DNA of 64,000 nucleotides from contig OX335644.1 of NCBI GenBank assembly GCA_946894095.1, positions 10,397,595 through 10,461,594 of the forward strand, written 5' to 3'. Positions 46,801 through 55,612 of this stretch are shown one piece after another. The translations under genes were made by a program, and so were the position numbers. How positions within the stretch are numbered: the first letter of the stretch is position 1; each line of letters begins with the position of its first letter. Below the pieces are notes generated by a model that was not told the DNA's origin, made no database searches, and was given only the letters and a program-made list of their open reading frames with translations. The DNA comes from Incurvaria masculella. Taxonomy: Eukaryota > Arthropoda > Insecta > Lepidoptera > Incurvariidae.

Positions 46801-49800
46801 AAAGCTCGACATATCTTCCCATTCAACATAAAATGAAAGCAAACGATGACTATAGGCTTCCGTGCCGTTGCACCAGAAAAGGCTGAGGTCGTGTGTCACT
46901 TTGAATAGAGGTTTTATTGTAGATATTACGGAGGGTGTAGGCATGAAGCTTCGAGGCAAACGAGTCACGTGCCGATTATAAAGAAGAACCCTATTTCCTT
47001 CGCCACACGTGACGTCGCTGGCAGGCGAAGTTGGATGCGGTTTGCCCAACAAAATTGCTTCAGAAATTTATGGCCCGGAACGCCCGAATGAAATAAATGC
47101 TTGGGGACTCTTTTTGGTGTGAGCTATCGATTATTCAACACACTCAATAACAACAAATTTACTCATCACAACTTTCATGAAAAGCTCTTAAAATTTGTAA
47201 CATTTTATCAATTTATATTGTAATAGCTTTAGTTAATTGTATTTTTATTTCGTGTTCATACAATAAAGAATAAGTAAATCACATTAAAATATATATAAAT
47301 ATTCTTCACTTGATAGTAAAACTTGTGGTGACGTAAACCTAATGAGGAAACCAATAATTTTGGTGGTAACTAACAATGGCAAAATTAATATTAAACAGGA
47401 ATTCGATTGTGTGTGCCCACAAAAATATCAAATGAAGCATTCGTTTCTTGAAGCTTATGAAACTTTCCAAGTTTGTTCTGAAGAATAACTTTAGTAAGGG
47501 TCTCTTCCACCGAGTACTGATTAGCTTAATCCTCACAGTAAAGGACCTTTCTTACCATCTCGCAATCGATACCAGTAAAAGATAATCAGCACTTTAGTAA
47601 TAAAAGCCCTTTAAGTGTCAATTAAAAAAAGTCAGAAGTTGGTGAAAACCAGGCTATGTCTCTCAATTGTACTTGATTAAAAAATATATCAAAATTCTAA
47701 TGTACTTCAAAAGGGGGAACGGCAGAACGTCTAATATGCAGATCGTATAATGTCATATTTTAACAAAATTTTAAAACCATGCACAACGTATAATCGGCAA
47801 ATCTTATAATTTTATACGTAGTGCATGAAGAAGTTTAAAAAATAAAATTACTTATTTCTCCATGCATAACGTATAATAGTCACAACGTATAATATTATGA
47901 TCTTTATTTAACAAAAAAAGAAAACCATGCATATCATATAATCCAAAAACTTTTTATACGATAAGCGCCCTTATGTATATACTTTTAAAGCGTATACTCG
48001 CACGTGACGTTTCGACAGTCTCAAATAGCGTAAGGTGGCCTTTCGAAATTGTAGCAAATATCGATTCGTAGCAATATCAGCATTAAATGTATTGTCATTA
48101 GGGCGCTTTATGCAGTGCTTCTTGGCATATTATACGTTCTGCATGGTTTTCTTTTTTTGTGAATTCATTGTTAGGAATATTATACGTTGTGACTATTATA
48201 CGTTCTGCATGATGCAAAGAGTTGATTTTATTTTTAAACTTTATTCATGCACAACGTATAACATTATACGTTGTGAATATTATACGAAATGCATGGTTTT
48301 ATTTTTTTGGAAAAAATTACTATTATACGTTGTGAATATTATACGTAGTGAATACGACTCCTTCAAAAACTCAGTTGCAAAAGATACAAAGCGGGTATTT
48401 CTTTTTTAATTGACGTATTTCACGAAGCTTGCCTAACATGGAAGTAAAAGGTTATAATTTTTTGGCCCTATTTTTTATAATAAAACGTGTTTTAGCTCCG
48501 TTTAACACTTTTTGGTTTGTTACTCAATTTGGAAATCTTCAATGTAATAAAATACAAATTAATAACATTTATAAAAAATCATCATAAATAATCCCATTGT
48601 TGAGAAATGGCTCAAATCATTCCTAATTATATGCTAATGCGAACTACCCACACTTTCAGTCGCTTTTGAGTAACTCCACGAGATTTTTTACGCCATTCGA
48701 CTGCCACGTTTTTTCTGCACTGAGCTCTCGACATATTCTTCAAGAAATCCAATCAAAATGAGTTTTTATTGCCTATCTTCGATGTCGGCAGCGAATGCTA
48801 AGCTTGCCTAGTAGTGGTTGACCTATAGAGTCAGTGTATCGCCACGGCGGCGGCGCCTTACTATCACCACTGACACCAGCAAACCGGGCTCCAGCTCGAG
48901 ACGTGAACACCCACTGGCACGGAGAGCAGGTCAGTCGCTATGTATTTTATAAGGCGCAATACAATCTCTTAATAACCAATACAGTCCATAATTATTTTTA
49001 TTTTTTTCCTAAAATCCAGCAACCTGCGCTAATTTCGACTGCACCCCTACCCTTCACCCATGTTTTGTTGTTGTTGATATCATTTCAAAATTAATATACC
49101 GTACAAAATACATCGGAATGAGCTTACATCAATTTCGCTACCACCGCTGCTGCCGAGGAGCGTACCGTTGCCGGTACTATAGCTGCCGTTGTCAGCCGCG
49201 GAGTTGGCAGTACTGTTGGACGTGGAGTTGTGCTTGTGCTCGGTCATGGCGAGCACGGCCACGCCCATGCTGCTGCGCACGATCAGCAGCACGGTCACAA
49301 CCAGGCACATCATCGCCACTTGCAGGTGGCGGATGCCAATCGCCGGCACTGAGGAACAACCAAACCGTTTGACTTTAGGGCTCCATATGACGCTAACCTC
49401 CAATATTTTTATTTTATCTCAGTGTCGGTTAAGAATAATCACCCATAGAAAAATCGAAATATATTATTCTTAAAAAAAAATTTTTTTTTAAACACCTATT
49501 TACTAGGTTTTTACTACGTTTTTAAGCGGCGCGTCGGTTGGAAACTATAAATGATTTAGAAAATTTTCTTTTTTGTGCAAGATTACACATTTATCTAGCG
49601 AATAAACGAGAAACATATATTCATTCACCCTGAAAAGTTGACTTTACAGATCGAAAACCTAAATTTCGCTTCGTCGCACTCGATTTTGACGCGCATACAA
49701 CGAACCCTACACAATGCTTCCGTAGGTCGCCATTGTTGTTTGTTTGCTTAACGCTGGATTCAGTTGGAGCCTTAATGCTGCTATAGCTTAAGCCTACTAT

Positions 49801-52554
49801 AAGGCCCGCTGTCTCCAATTTTCAGAAACTACTGACTCAACTTAAACGTACATGCCACAAGCAAACATAGTCGCAGACGTATTGGAGGGTCAAATAGTAA
49901 ACTTGACTAATTATGACCCACTCATACATTTCCGAATGTTCATGTGTACTATTGGAACAGTTTAGTAGCTGTAGCGGTGGAAGGAAGGGTGGCGGATAGC
50001 CAGTAAGGATAAGATAGGAAGTAAGAGCAAGTATATTTAGGGGACGCGATTAAGTAGTGGTGCTGTTGGCTGCATATATTGTTGCTCTTCTACCTCGTCT
50101 GGCGGGCATGGTCTTGTACTAAATACACATTCCATTGAACGTATTGTAAAGCAATTATTTATATTTATAGAAGCTTGATAAGCGGAGGTAAGTATGTATT
50201 TCACACATACCATGTTAAAACTAAACAAATACTGATAATGGCGCACTATTAACAATGATTGATAAGACCTATCTTATTTTAAAATACCGAAATTATTTTT
50301 CTACATTCATAACGATGGACATGGATGGTTAATAAAACACCTGCTGTCATGACGTTAGCCCGAATCACCACATAGGAACTAGGTGCCATATAAGGTCCTT
50401 CCTTGTATTGCACAGATAAAATGACCTGGATTGAAAACATGGAGAATTTTCATGACTACTTCGATCAACCTTTATGCAATGCGATGTTACCAGCCCGGGA
50501 GGGATTAACCCTACCACCTAGTAAGTAAAGCAATGTAACTGCAATACTAATCGGAATCTGAACCTTACCCGACGATTCCCTTGGTTGCCTCTTCTCTTAC
50601 AACATGCATTGCAAGAAATGCAGTTGACTCAATAGTATTCTTTTACTTTACGGAACGCACCCAGTAGAAGTCTTGTGATATGTCAGGAAATTCCTTATAT
50701 TACAAACTTAAAATAAAGGATGAAGATGGGCCCAGATTTTGTCTGAATAACAGATAAGGGTAAATTAATATGAATTCATGAAATGAAAATAAAAAACCGG
50801 CGAAGTGCGAGTCGGACTCGCACACGAAGGGTTCCGTACCATCATAAAAAAATTAATACAAAAAAATCACGTTTTTTGTATTTAATTTGAATATTTTTTT
50901 AATTTTTAACTATTTGTTGTTATAGCGGTAAAATAAATACACACTAATACAGCTCTGTGACAGACGGACGGACGGACGGACGGACGGACGGACGGACGGA
51001 CGGACGGACAGCGGAGGCTTAGTAATAGGGTTCCGTTGGCACCCTTTGGGTACGGAACCCTAAAAAGGAAAAAAAAGGAAAAAACACACGAAAAAGCACA
51101 AAAAGGCGTAAATTAATGCCATGAGGTATGGCTATATCATTCAACCTTAGATATGTAGGAGAGGTGCATAGAGGCGGGCAACAAATAAATTAAAAAATAA
51201 TAATATAGAAGATTGAGAAGACCGCGAAAACCAATCAAGTCCTTTCATGGAAGACCATTGTTTACGTTCATATTTTGACACCCATGTAACATTGTAAATT
51301 CTCTTGCCTATTTTAAAGCATTTAACATAGTCATAGGCATCACAGTTACATATCTAAACCATATCTAGTTATCCACATACAAATCGTAGTCGTTTTATGC
51401 TGTTTGACATAAAACAGAAGCTTTTATTATTTCGAATGATCAGGAATCTGATGGGTCCACTAAATAATCTTCGAACGGGCTACAATGTTAACAAAATAAT
51501 GTCAACATTATAAGGATTGGTTTTCCAAGATGTACGAGTAGGCATTTACGACTGGATAATATATATATGACTGGTTTGGTGAATTTAAAATACGAAGTAA
51601 TTAACTCAGTGACGATGACGCACAGGGAAGCAATATCAGGAGAAAATACCGAATGAATGCTCTTGAATGTTTTTCTTTATTTATTCTAAAAAGTTCTTAC
51701 AATTTAGGTGGCCCAACCCGCTCAACTCCCCATACAAACGGGGAAAGAAGATCACGCCCATATTTATTGTCAAAGATCCCAATTTTTTCTTAAAATAGCT
51801 TTATTTGATCGAACTAGATGTCTGATGACCGTTGGTATCGTAAAATTGTGTTTGGTTTCTAAGTTATAAGGTCCGAAAGTTTGAATTTTTCGCGCGTTTT
51901 ATACAATAACATTGGTGATTTATTACGCAATGATAAAGTAAGAAAATCTTAAAAAGATTAGTCATCAGACATAGCTTGTTTAATCAAGATTTAAAATCTA
52001 TTTGGTTTTTTTTTACATTTCTGACTACAGCGGTCGTGGCTTACTTTAGCTATAAGTCGTTTTGAAATCAAAATTTTCGTTTTGGTTCCATCGCATTGGA
52101 TGAAAAGATGGTTAAAAGCGGCATTAAAAAATTGTCCGTGTTTTTCATCCAGTTCAATGTAGCCGTGCTTATAAAGGGAATGTCCTGGCATGGCACCTTA
52201 TTCCTTCGGGAATGTGGTATATTGGGCTAATATCATAACGGTAGTTGTGAGGTATTAGCCATCCATGTCAGGTTGCATACATAGATAAAAAAATATAAAT
52301 TTGAAACAAATTTTTACGTTGCATGTTGGTACCAAAATATTTAATAATACAGTATTTTTTTAAAATATTATTATCTATATTGAATTTCGTCATATTTCCA
52401 CTTAAGCCTGTTTTATCGATATTTTATCAGGTGCGTTTGAAATTTTCTTCAGTTAAACAAAACATTTATAATACGTGACTCACTTAAACTACTTACGTTG
52501 ATTTTTCTCATCTACGAAGTCATAGCTGCATTTCAACTCCTTTTTCACGGTCAT
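34740..52554 (-). CDS. gene C: SLC17-family (MFS) transporter, putative inorganic phosphate cotransporter-like, complete
   Basis: Complete in 11 coding exons: 52497-52554, 49128-49348, 45051-45230, 44528-44663, 42607-42824, 42004-42156, 41285-41417, 39777-39901, 38783-38905, 35430-35574 and 34740-34822, giving 1575 nt or 524 residues. TM1 (about residues 30-52) holds the family arginine (LLIVRSSMGVAVLAMTEHK). The next loop is about 40 residues with four sequons (NST, NST, NGS, NGT), shorter than in A and B and Ser/Gly-rich. Then GYMLNQVPGSVVAKRFGGK, MMGLTQCVFPSCHTLLGKW and PPHERTRLS, GVQLGPIISMPLGGLLA, SPTYAGVMLGITNAIATLIG and a charged tail ending NEEKLRT. About 12 TM helices; predicted plasma-membrane anion transporter. 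It is the most diverged of the three but shares all junction phases with B. Introns are long and rich in repeats. Confidence 0.93.
35430..35574 (-). CDS. gene C exon 10
   Basis: 145 bp, acceptor TTTGCACAG, donor ACAG|GTTAAT (unusual at +3 to +5). Encodes NELSRWRLVFFLAAVIVMLT with the last TM helix, then WGTSERQPWDDPAYNKK. Read-through gives Gly-stop, so an unspliced form would end here. Confidence 0.88.
35575..36945. other. gene C intron 9, part without recognised feature
   Basis: AT-rich. From about 36745 it shows ACCGACTTCAAAAAAGGAGA and TTACCTCATAACTTTTGCCT, a repeat widespread in insects, into which the TTAA MITE at 36946 is inserted. Confidence 0.45.
36946..37307. mobile_element. TTAA-flanked palindromic MITE, copy 2
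   Basis: TTAA at both ends (36946-36949 and 37304-37307), ends TTAAGGATGTTCCGACCCAT and TATGGGTCGGAACAGCCTTAA-type. Internal landmarks (GCAGCGAAAAC, AACACCGTTAGATGGCGCTG) match copy 1 at 1982-2357 in reverse orientation. The two halves are themselves inverted repeats over about 170 bp. Confidence 0.85.
37433..37672. repeat. hairpin with 76-bp arms enclosing (TTAGG)n
   Basis: Left arm 37433-37509 and right arm 37597-37672 are near-perfect inverses (GTAGTTACGATTTCTGTTAT against ATAACAGAAATCGTAACTAC). The loop holds about six TTAGG units at 37531-37563, the insect telomere repeat. Confidence 0.9.
38783..38905 (-). CDS. gene C exon 9
   Basis: 123 bp, phase 0, acceptor TTTTTTTCAG, donor CCC|GTGAGT. 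Encodes MNHLDLSPTYAGVMLGITNA, ATLIGALAPIVTGFILGDYP. Confidence 0.94.
38988..39200 (+). mobile_element. tRNA-derived SINE, 3' half with A-tail
   Basis: Body from ACCATCGCATTGGATGAACG through CATCCAGTTCAATATAGCCG to TTAGCCATCCATGTCCAGTC, then a 12-nt A-run. In gene C intron 8, opposite to the gene. Confidence 0.8.
39486..39585 (-). ncRNA. hammerhead-ribozyme-like inverted repeat (candidate)
   Basis: On the minus strand the core boxes CTGATGA (39536-39542) and GAAAC (39512-39516) flank a perfect 18-nt palindrome, GGACCAAACGTTTGGTCC (39517-39534), in the place of stem II. Outer arms 39486-39516 and 39555-39585 pair over about 22 nt (ACGGTGTGTCGATGATGTTG). A clean cleavage triplet and a third short stem are not evident. 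Hammerheads of this kind are known in Penelope-like elements and retrozymes. It could also be a degenerate or unrelated palindrome. Confidence 0.4.
39777..39901 (-). CDS. gene C exon 8
   Basis: 125 bp, acceptor TATTCGTAG, donor ATG|GTATGT. Encodes GTFGPAFGLVILSFLNSSHP, then a TM segment ending QSAINSGFM. Confidence 0.93.
40364..41160 (+). mobile_element. RTE-type LINE-derived element, 3' part
   Basis: Opens TACTAGCAGCCCGTCCCGGC and ends GAGAAAGCGACTTTGTTTTA then TACTATGTAGTGATGATG, a border pair widespread in insects and typical of RTE-like LINEs. No reverse transcriptase is present. Near the end an 8-bp unit AGGGATAT repeats about four times (41083-41122). In gene C intron 7. Confidence 0.65.
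41285..41417 (-). CDS. gene C exon 7
   Basis: 133 bp, acceptor TTATTGCAG, donor ATCG|GTGAGT. Encodes SGMMSALPFVAMWILSIVCG and LTASRKIFNSIG. Confidence 0.94.
42004..42156 (-). CDS. gene C exon 6
   Basis: 153 bp, phase 0, acceptor ATCTTTCAG, donor GAC|GTGAGT. Encodes RSMSIPWRRLATSVPLLALG, THIGTTWAFTIFFVEIPTYM and LGINLKD. Confidence 0.94.
42607..42824 (-). CDS. gene C exon 5
   Basis: 218 bp, acceptor CACCGACAG, donor AAT|GTACGT. Encodes GVQLGPIISMPLGGLLARTA, GWKLIFYSMGGLAFVTAILW and the helix SSAERKFIEDSLQSHDDN. 6 nt shorter than the A and B versions. Confidence 0.93.
42825..43408. other. gene C intron 4, no recognised feature
   Basis: AT-rich; open frames at 42851-43305 on the minus strand have no splice borders or domain. 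Confidence 0.4.
43409..43748 (-). repeat. (GTCC)n-bearing lepidopteran interspersed repeat, full
   Basis: Starts TAGGGTTCCGTACCCAAAGG and ends CGAGTCCGACTCGCACTTGG CCGG, with a GTCC tract of about 65 bp at 43469-43533. Best-preserved copy in the window together with 50797-51066. Confidence 0.88.
44528..44663 (-). CDS. gene C exon 4
   Basis: 136 bp, acceptor CGGTATCCAG, donor CCG|GTAACC. Encodes GWQTVCAVRWMMGLTQCVFP, GKWIPPHERTRLSTITYT; ends in phase 1. Confidence 0.93.
45051..45230 (-). CDS. gene C exon 3
   Basis: 180 bp, phase 0, acceptor CTACCCCCAAG, donor TTT|GTGAGT. Encodes VFDWDEKIQGGILSAFFWGY and NQVPGSVVAKRFGGKPVLLA, then a TM ending MMPFLAKF. Confidence 0.94.
45231..46029. other. 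gene C intron 2, part without recognised feature
   Basis: AT-rich; the open frame 45832-46149 (plus) overlaps the tandem repeat and is not a supported gene. Confidence 0.4.
46030..46253. repeat. 74-bp tandem repeat, three copies
   Basis: Copies start at about 46030, 46104 and 46178 with GGAATACGTGGTTCACGTTT, ACCATACC and AATAAAC.ATACC. Period 74 bp, about 90% alike. Confidence 0.88.
46254..47773. other. gene C intron 2, part without recognised feature
   Basis: AT-rich with a short (CA)n at about 46622-46637. No exon between the donor of exon 2 and the acceptor of exon 3 could be supported. Confidence 0.4.
47774..48355. mobile_element. foldback element built of CGTATAAT motifs
   Basis: Left arm about 47774-47945 and right arm about 48115-48300 are inverted (AAACCATGCACAACGTATAA against ACGAAATGCATGGTTTTA-type ends). 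Inside the arms CGTATAAT/ATTATACG with CACAA or GTTGTG flanks occurs about a dozen times, often as back-to-back palindromes. No ORF spans it apart from a low-complexity frame. Confidence 0.7.
48356..49127. other. gene C intron 2, part without recognised feature
   Basis: A GC-richer patch at 48830-48930 (GCCACGGCGGCGGCGCCTTA) has no splice-consistent reading. Confidence 0.4.
49128..49348 (-). CDS. gene C exon 2
   Basis: 221 bp, acceptor GTTGTTCCTCAG, donor GAT|GTAAGC. Encodes PAIGIRHLQVAMMCLVVTVL, the TM1 arginine region and a Ser/Asn/Gly-rich loop ending GGSEID. Confidence 0.93.
49349..50340. other. gene C intron 1, part without recognised feature
   Basis: The stretch near 49825 shares ACTACTGACTCAACTTAAAC with a similar line near 59623, so an uncharacterised repeat is likely there. 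Confidence 0.4.
50345..50560 (-). mobile_element. tRNA-derived SINE, internal copy
   Basis: Minus strand carries body and 3' part (plus-strand AGGAACTAGGTGCCATATAA and GGTCCTTCCTTGTATTGCAC), diverged, without clear head or A-tail. Confidence 0.65.
50797..51066 (+). repeat. (GACG)n-type lepidopteran interspersed repeat, near full
   Basis: CCGGCGAAGTGCGAGTCGGA to GGGTACGGAACCCTAAAAA with (GGAC)n at 50961-51008. In gene C intron 1. Confidence 0.88.
51706..52077 (+). mobile_element. solo arm of the large foldback element
   Basis: Closely matches 56479-56840 (GGTGGCCCAACCCGCTCAAC, AAAGAAGATCACGCCCATAT, AAAAAGATTAGTCATCAGAC, TACAGCGGTCGTGGCTTACT). It stops at AAATTTTCG where a SINE copy begins; the second arm is absent. 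Confidence 0.85.
52080..52295 (+). mobile_element. tRNA-derived SINE, 3' part with A-rich tail
   Basis: GTTCCATCGCATTGGATGAA, CATCCAGTTCAATGTAGCCG, TTAGCCATCCATGTCAGGTT, then an A-rich tail. Directly abuts the solo foldback arm. Confidence 0.8.
52497..52554 (-). CDS. gene C exon 1
   Basis: 58 nt from ATG at 52554 (A at -3), donor CAAC|GTAAGTAG. Encodes MTVKKELKCSYDFVDEKNQ. Same length and phase as gene B exon 1 and a similar Lys/Asp pattern, so it is preferred over a tiny candidate at 50094-50109. Confidence 0.75.
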
Positions 52555-53384
52555 TTTTTACGTTTTGGAAATATTGTAGCAAAAAAAATCCGTTGCCATT
52601 GATTCTGGGAAGCTGTTGCACATAAATGGCAACATAACAGTACTTGTGTGTCCTGGAGTGGGGTAATGTGACCATTACTTGAGGCAGAACTTGATGGAAT
52701 GAATGTTAACTTTTTGAGCACTTTAAATATGAGCATTTCCGTTACTCGAATGTATGTTTACACTTACTCAAGCCCATTCACGACATGCTTATTATTATTT
52801 AGAAAACCAAAATGCTATAATCAGATATGTTTATTATCAGCATTTACTTTGAACGAATAACTAGTAAATTTGTATTTTAAAATCACCAAATATTACCCAC
52901 AAAAATGTGTCCTTTGCTAAACAAATTTATTTATTTGATAGGTATGACATTTTGTTATAGACATTCGTAACGTAGGAACGTATTTTTTTTAAGGCTCACC
53001 TACTCTGCACTGGGCTAGGCTCGTCTCGCAGAGGGGTGAAACAATTCTGCAATACCAAATAATTTTAATTTTGTGTTTTTAGAAGTCAATTAAACCATAA
53101 GTATTTAATTGTTTTACTCTCGTAAGAAAATATATTTTCCATTACAAAAATAAGCATTCTTAATCTAGACGGACCTCATAATGTTTCATCCCAATGTTAT
53201 CAATGATAAATAATAAAACATTATAATAGCGCTATCTGCCAGAAGTAAGCCAGAACTTGACTACTGAGCGCAAACAGAATACTATTATTTACCTTTCGGC
53301 GATAGAAGACTTTTGTGCGTACTTACTACCTTGCCTTTACCCACGACATGGAGTCCATAGTTCAGGTCGTGTAGTTAACGAGAA

Positions 53385-54530
53385 CCTGAATGTGGTCATC
53401 AACACGCAGAGTTGTAACCAGGAAGGTCGGAGCGCAGTGAACGGTGTCCGATTCGTACTAAATACACACGCCTTAATTTTTCTGGCGTTAAACTCGATGT
53501 GTTTCTGGAGACCCAGACACTTTTCAATTGTCTCTTTATGGCAACCGACGAGGTGCTTCCTATTCGCTCCGGCTTGGGATCGGTTGGCTGATGTGCCTAG
53601 CTAGCACCGTTCTGTCATCTGCGTGTAAATAATTATCACCCAGATTTAGCAGATCATTACAGCAGGAAGTGTTGGGGACTGCGTCTGTACGCCGGCATTC
53701 ACTAGCATGGCTTCGGAGCAACAAGCGTGAACCGAGAGTGTATAAAATGCAACCATGCAGAAAGTCGGTAATCCAGTCATACAGTTCAACCAAAAGACTT
53801 AAATAGAGCTGTCTCCATAGGAAGGTGGAGAAATGTTATAGCATTCCATCCTAAATTGACTCGTCGTAACACACCATACGCGTTTTGGACGCACATTTCT
53901 TGACCTGTGAGTGTAGCACACTTGAACTAACTAGGTAGTGTTCCGATAACCCCATGGCAGTGTTTTGATACCTTCGGAGCGTCACGGGATACGTTTCTAA
54001 TTGAGTCAGGCTGTGCTTAGGAGCGAAGTTACACACATCCATACCGGAAACTTCCTGTAAGCAGTGCAAATCATAGAAATAGGATGTATTTGCAGAATTT
54101 CGGCTTATATTTCAAGAAAATGGGTTAGGTTGATATTTCGTTTTTACCTTTGAAAAGTGTATTTCTCTCGGTTATGGCGCTTGTTCCCGTCCGTGGTGAT
54201 AACGATTTTGAAAGTGGTCTCATCGGGATTTATGTTCCATCCCTCTCTAATTCATCGGTAGTGATATTTGAAATGGACTCTCGCTCCCACACTCTGTTCG
54301 TCTTGTAAGCGCGCTGCGCGCGCATGCTAGGCCTATGGTGCAAATGGTGACGACAAAATATCCGACCCGATCAACAGGCACTCTACAATCTTTGGACGGA
54401 ATTATTCTTCCAGAGTGAAGCCAGGAAGTGCAGGCATAATGTATCGGTAGCTTTTTATGTCTGAGTATAGCCGGCTTGCTCCGCTCCAGATAAAGTTGCA
54501 CGGTATTCAAGTTTTTGTGCAGTCTCCACA
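53385..54530 (-). pseudogene. degraded jockey-type LINE copy with deletions
   Basis: Minus-strand pieces match the ORF at 15515-18394: 53560-53793 (LYDWITDFLHG, LNLGDNYLHADD, where the catalytic YADD has become HADD), 53800-54070 (endonuclease linker) and 54350-54510 (endonuclease start, SKPAIL). Segments between are missing or replaced, and frames are broken. It reaches further 5' than the long copy, which helps place that copy's truncation point. Confidence 0.8.
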
Positions 54531-54639
54531 CAAACCAGTGGCGCGATGGAGTGGGTTAAATAACTCTGAGTGCAGTTTGGTTCCAGATGGGTGAGAATTT
54601 TCAACCGTTGAGGCTATCTGTGGCTCGGATTGCACGTAA

Positions 54640-54845
54640 AGCTGTAGGTCCCCTTCGTTACTTACTAGGTGGTAGGGTTAATCCTACCCAGGTTTGTACC
54701 AGAAAATACTCCGTGTTTTGCGTCCAGTAAGATGTAGCCAATCTGTATAAGGAAGGTTCTGGCATGGCACCCAGTGGTCATGCGGTGTGTTAGGTTAAAA
54801 TTATGACGGTCGGATTGGTATTAGGTACCGTTTTACCTTGAATAA
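54640..54845 (+). mobile_element. tRNA-derived SINE, diverged copy
   Basis: AGGTCCCCTTCGTTACTTAC, GTGTTTTGCGTCCAGTAAGA, AAGGAAGGTTCTGGCATGGC keep the order of the family body; end eroded. Confidence 0.65.
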
Positions 54846-55447
54846 TCAAAAATGTTTTCTGGAAATAAAATTCAAAGATATTAGCATAGATTAAGTCAGA
54901 TTTTTAAACATGCATTACTTTTTGATTTCGAATAAATATTATCCCGATAGTAAAAATATCAAATAATAAAGTATTCCTTGTCATATTAATATCTTATAGA
55001 AATACATTATGACAATACTCCATTTTTTTGCCGATCTTTGAATTTTGAACATTATTTTTTTAAACTAAATAGTATTTCTTCTGTTATTGTATTGTAAAAA
55101 TTAAAATTATACAAATATTTAAAAGAAAACGTTTACGATTCCAAGAGTTATAGAGGCGTAATATATATATACACAGTGACAGTTAAATGGTCTAAAATAA
55201 CGAAAGAATAAGGGATGAGAAGGGTTCCTTTTTTACTACCCCTCAACCTAAAAAACGCTTTATTAGTTTTGGAGTCCTTGAAAGATTATACTTTATTGAC
55301 ATTTTTAAATAAAGTCCAGGCTACACAAGAAAGACCAGTTTTTTAATAAATTAATGTTATGCATATTATATTAAATGTATATATAATGTAGGTACTTAAT
55401 TTAATTTGAGGACAACATTAAAACGATACTACTATTTACTAACAATT

Positions 55448-55453
55448 TTTATT
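55448..55453 (-). terminator. candidate polyadenylation signal of gene D
   Basis: AATAAA on the minus strand, about 40 nt beyond the TAG of gene D exon 9. Confidence 0.5.
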
Positions 55454-55493
55454 TTTTTTAATAAATACGGTCTAACATAAAAAAATATCCAAG

Positions 55494-55612
55494 CTACAAT
55501 TTCTCCTCATAATTTTCGGATTTCATAGCGCCATTAGTGATCTCGGTCTTCAGTTCTTCCGGAGACGAAGCGCCATTTGCAGCGGGCCTGGCTCGTCTTG
55601 GTCGCCCACCTC
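55494..55612 (-). CDS. gene D last exon
   Basis: Acceptor TGTATACAG, stop TAG at 55494-55496. Encodes GGGRPRRARPAANGASSPEE and NGAMKSENYEEKL, a cytoplasmic tail. Confidence 0.85.

Larger units (their letters stand above)
52555..55493. other. gene C-gene D intergenic region
   Basis: Should include gene C's promoter and gene D's 3' UTR. Nothing recognised at 52555-53380 and 54850-55440 apart from AT-rich sequence; a degraded LINE and a SINE lie between. Confidence 0.5.

Noticed and set aside
48035..48409. 124-codon plus-strand ORF rich in Tyr, Cys and Phe
   Set aside because: Created by repeated ATTATACG motifs of the foldback arm.
50094..50109. Alternative gene C first exon (MPARR, donor GTAGAA)
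   Set aside because: Fits the phase, but the 58-nt exon at 52497-52554 has a stronger donor and equals gene B exon 1 in length and style.
53257..53604. 115-codon plus-strand ORF
   Set aside because: Antisense of the degraded LINE copy.
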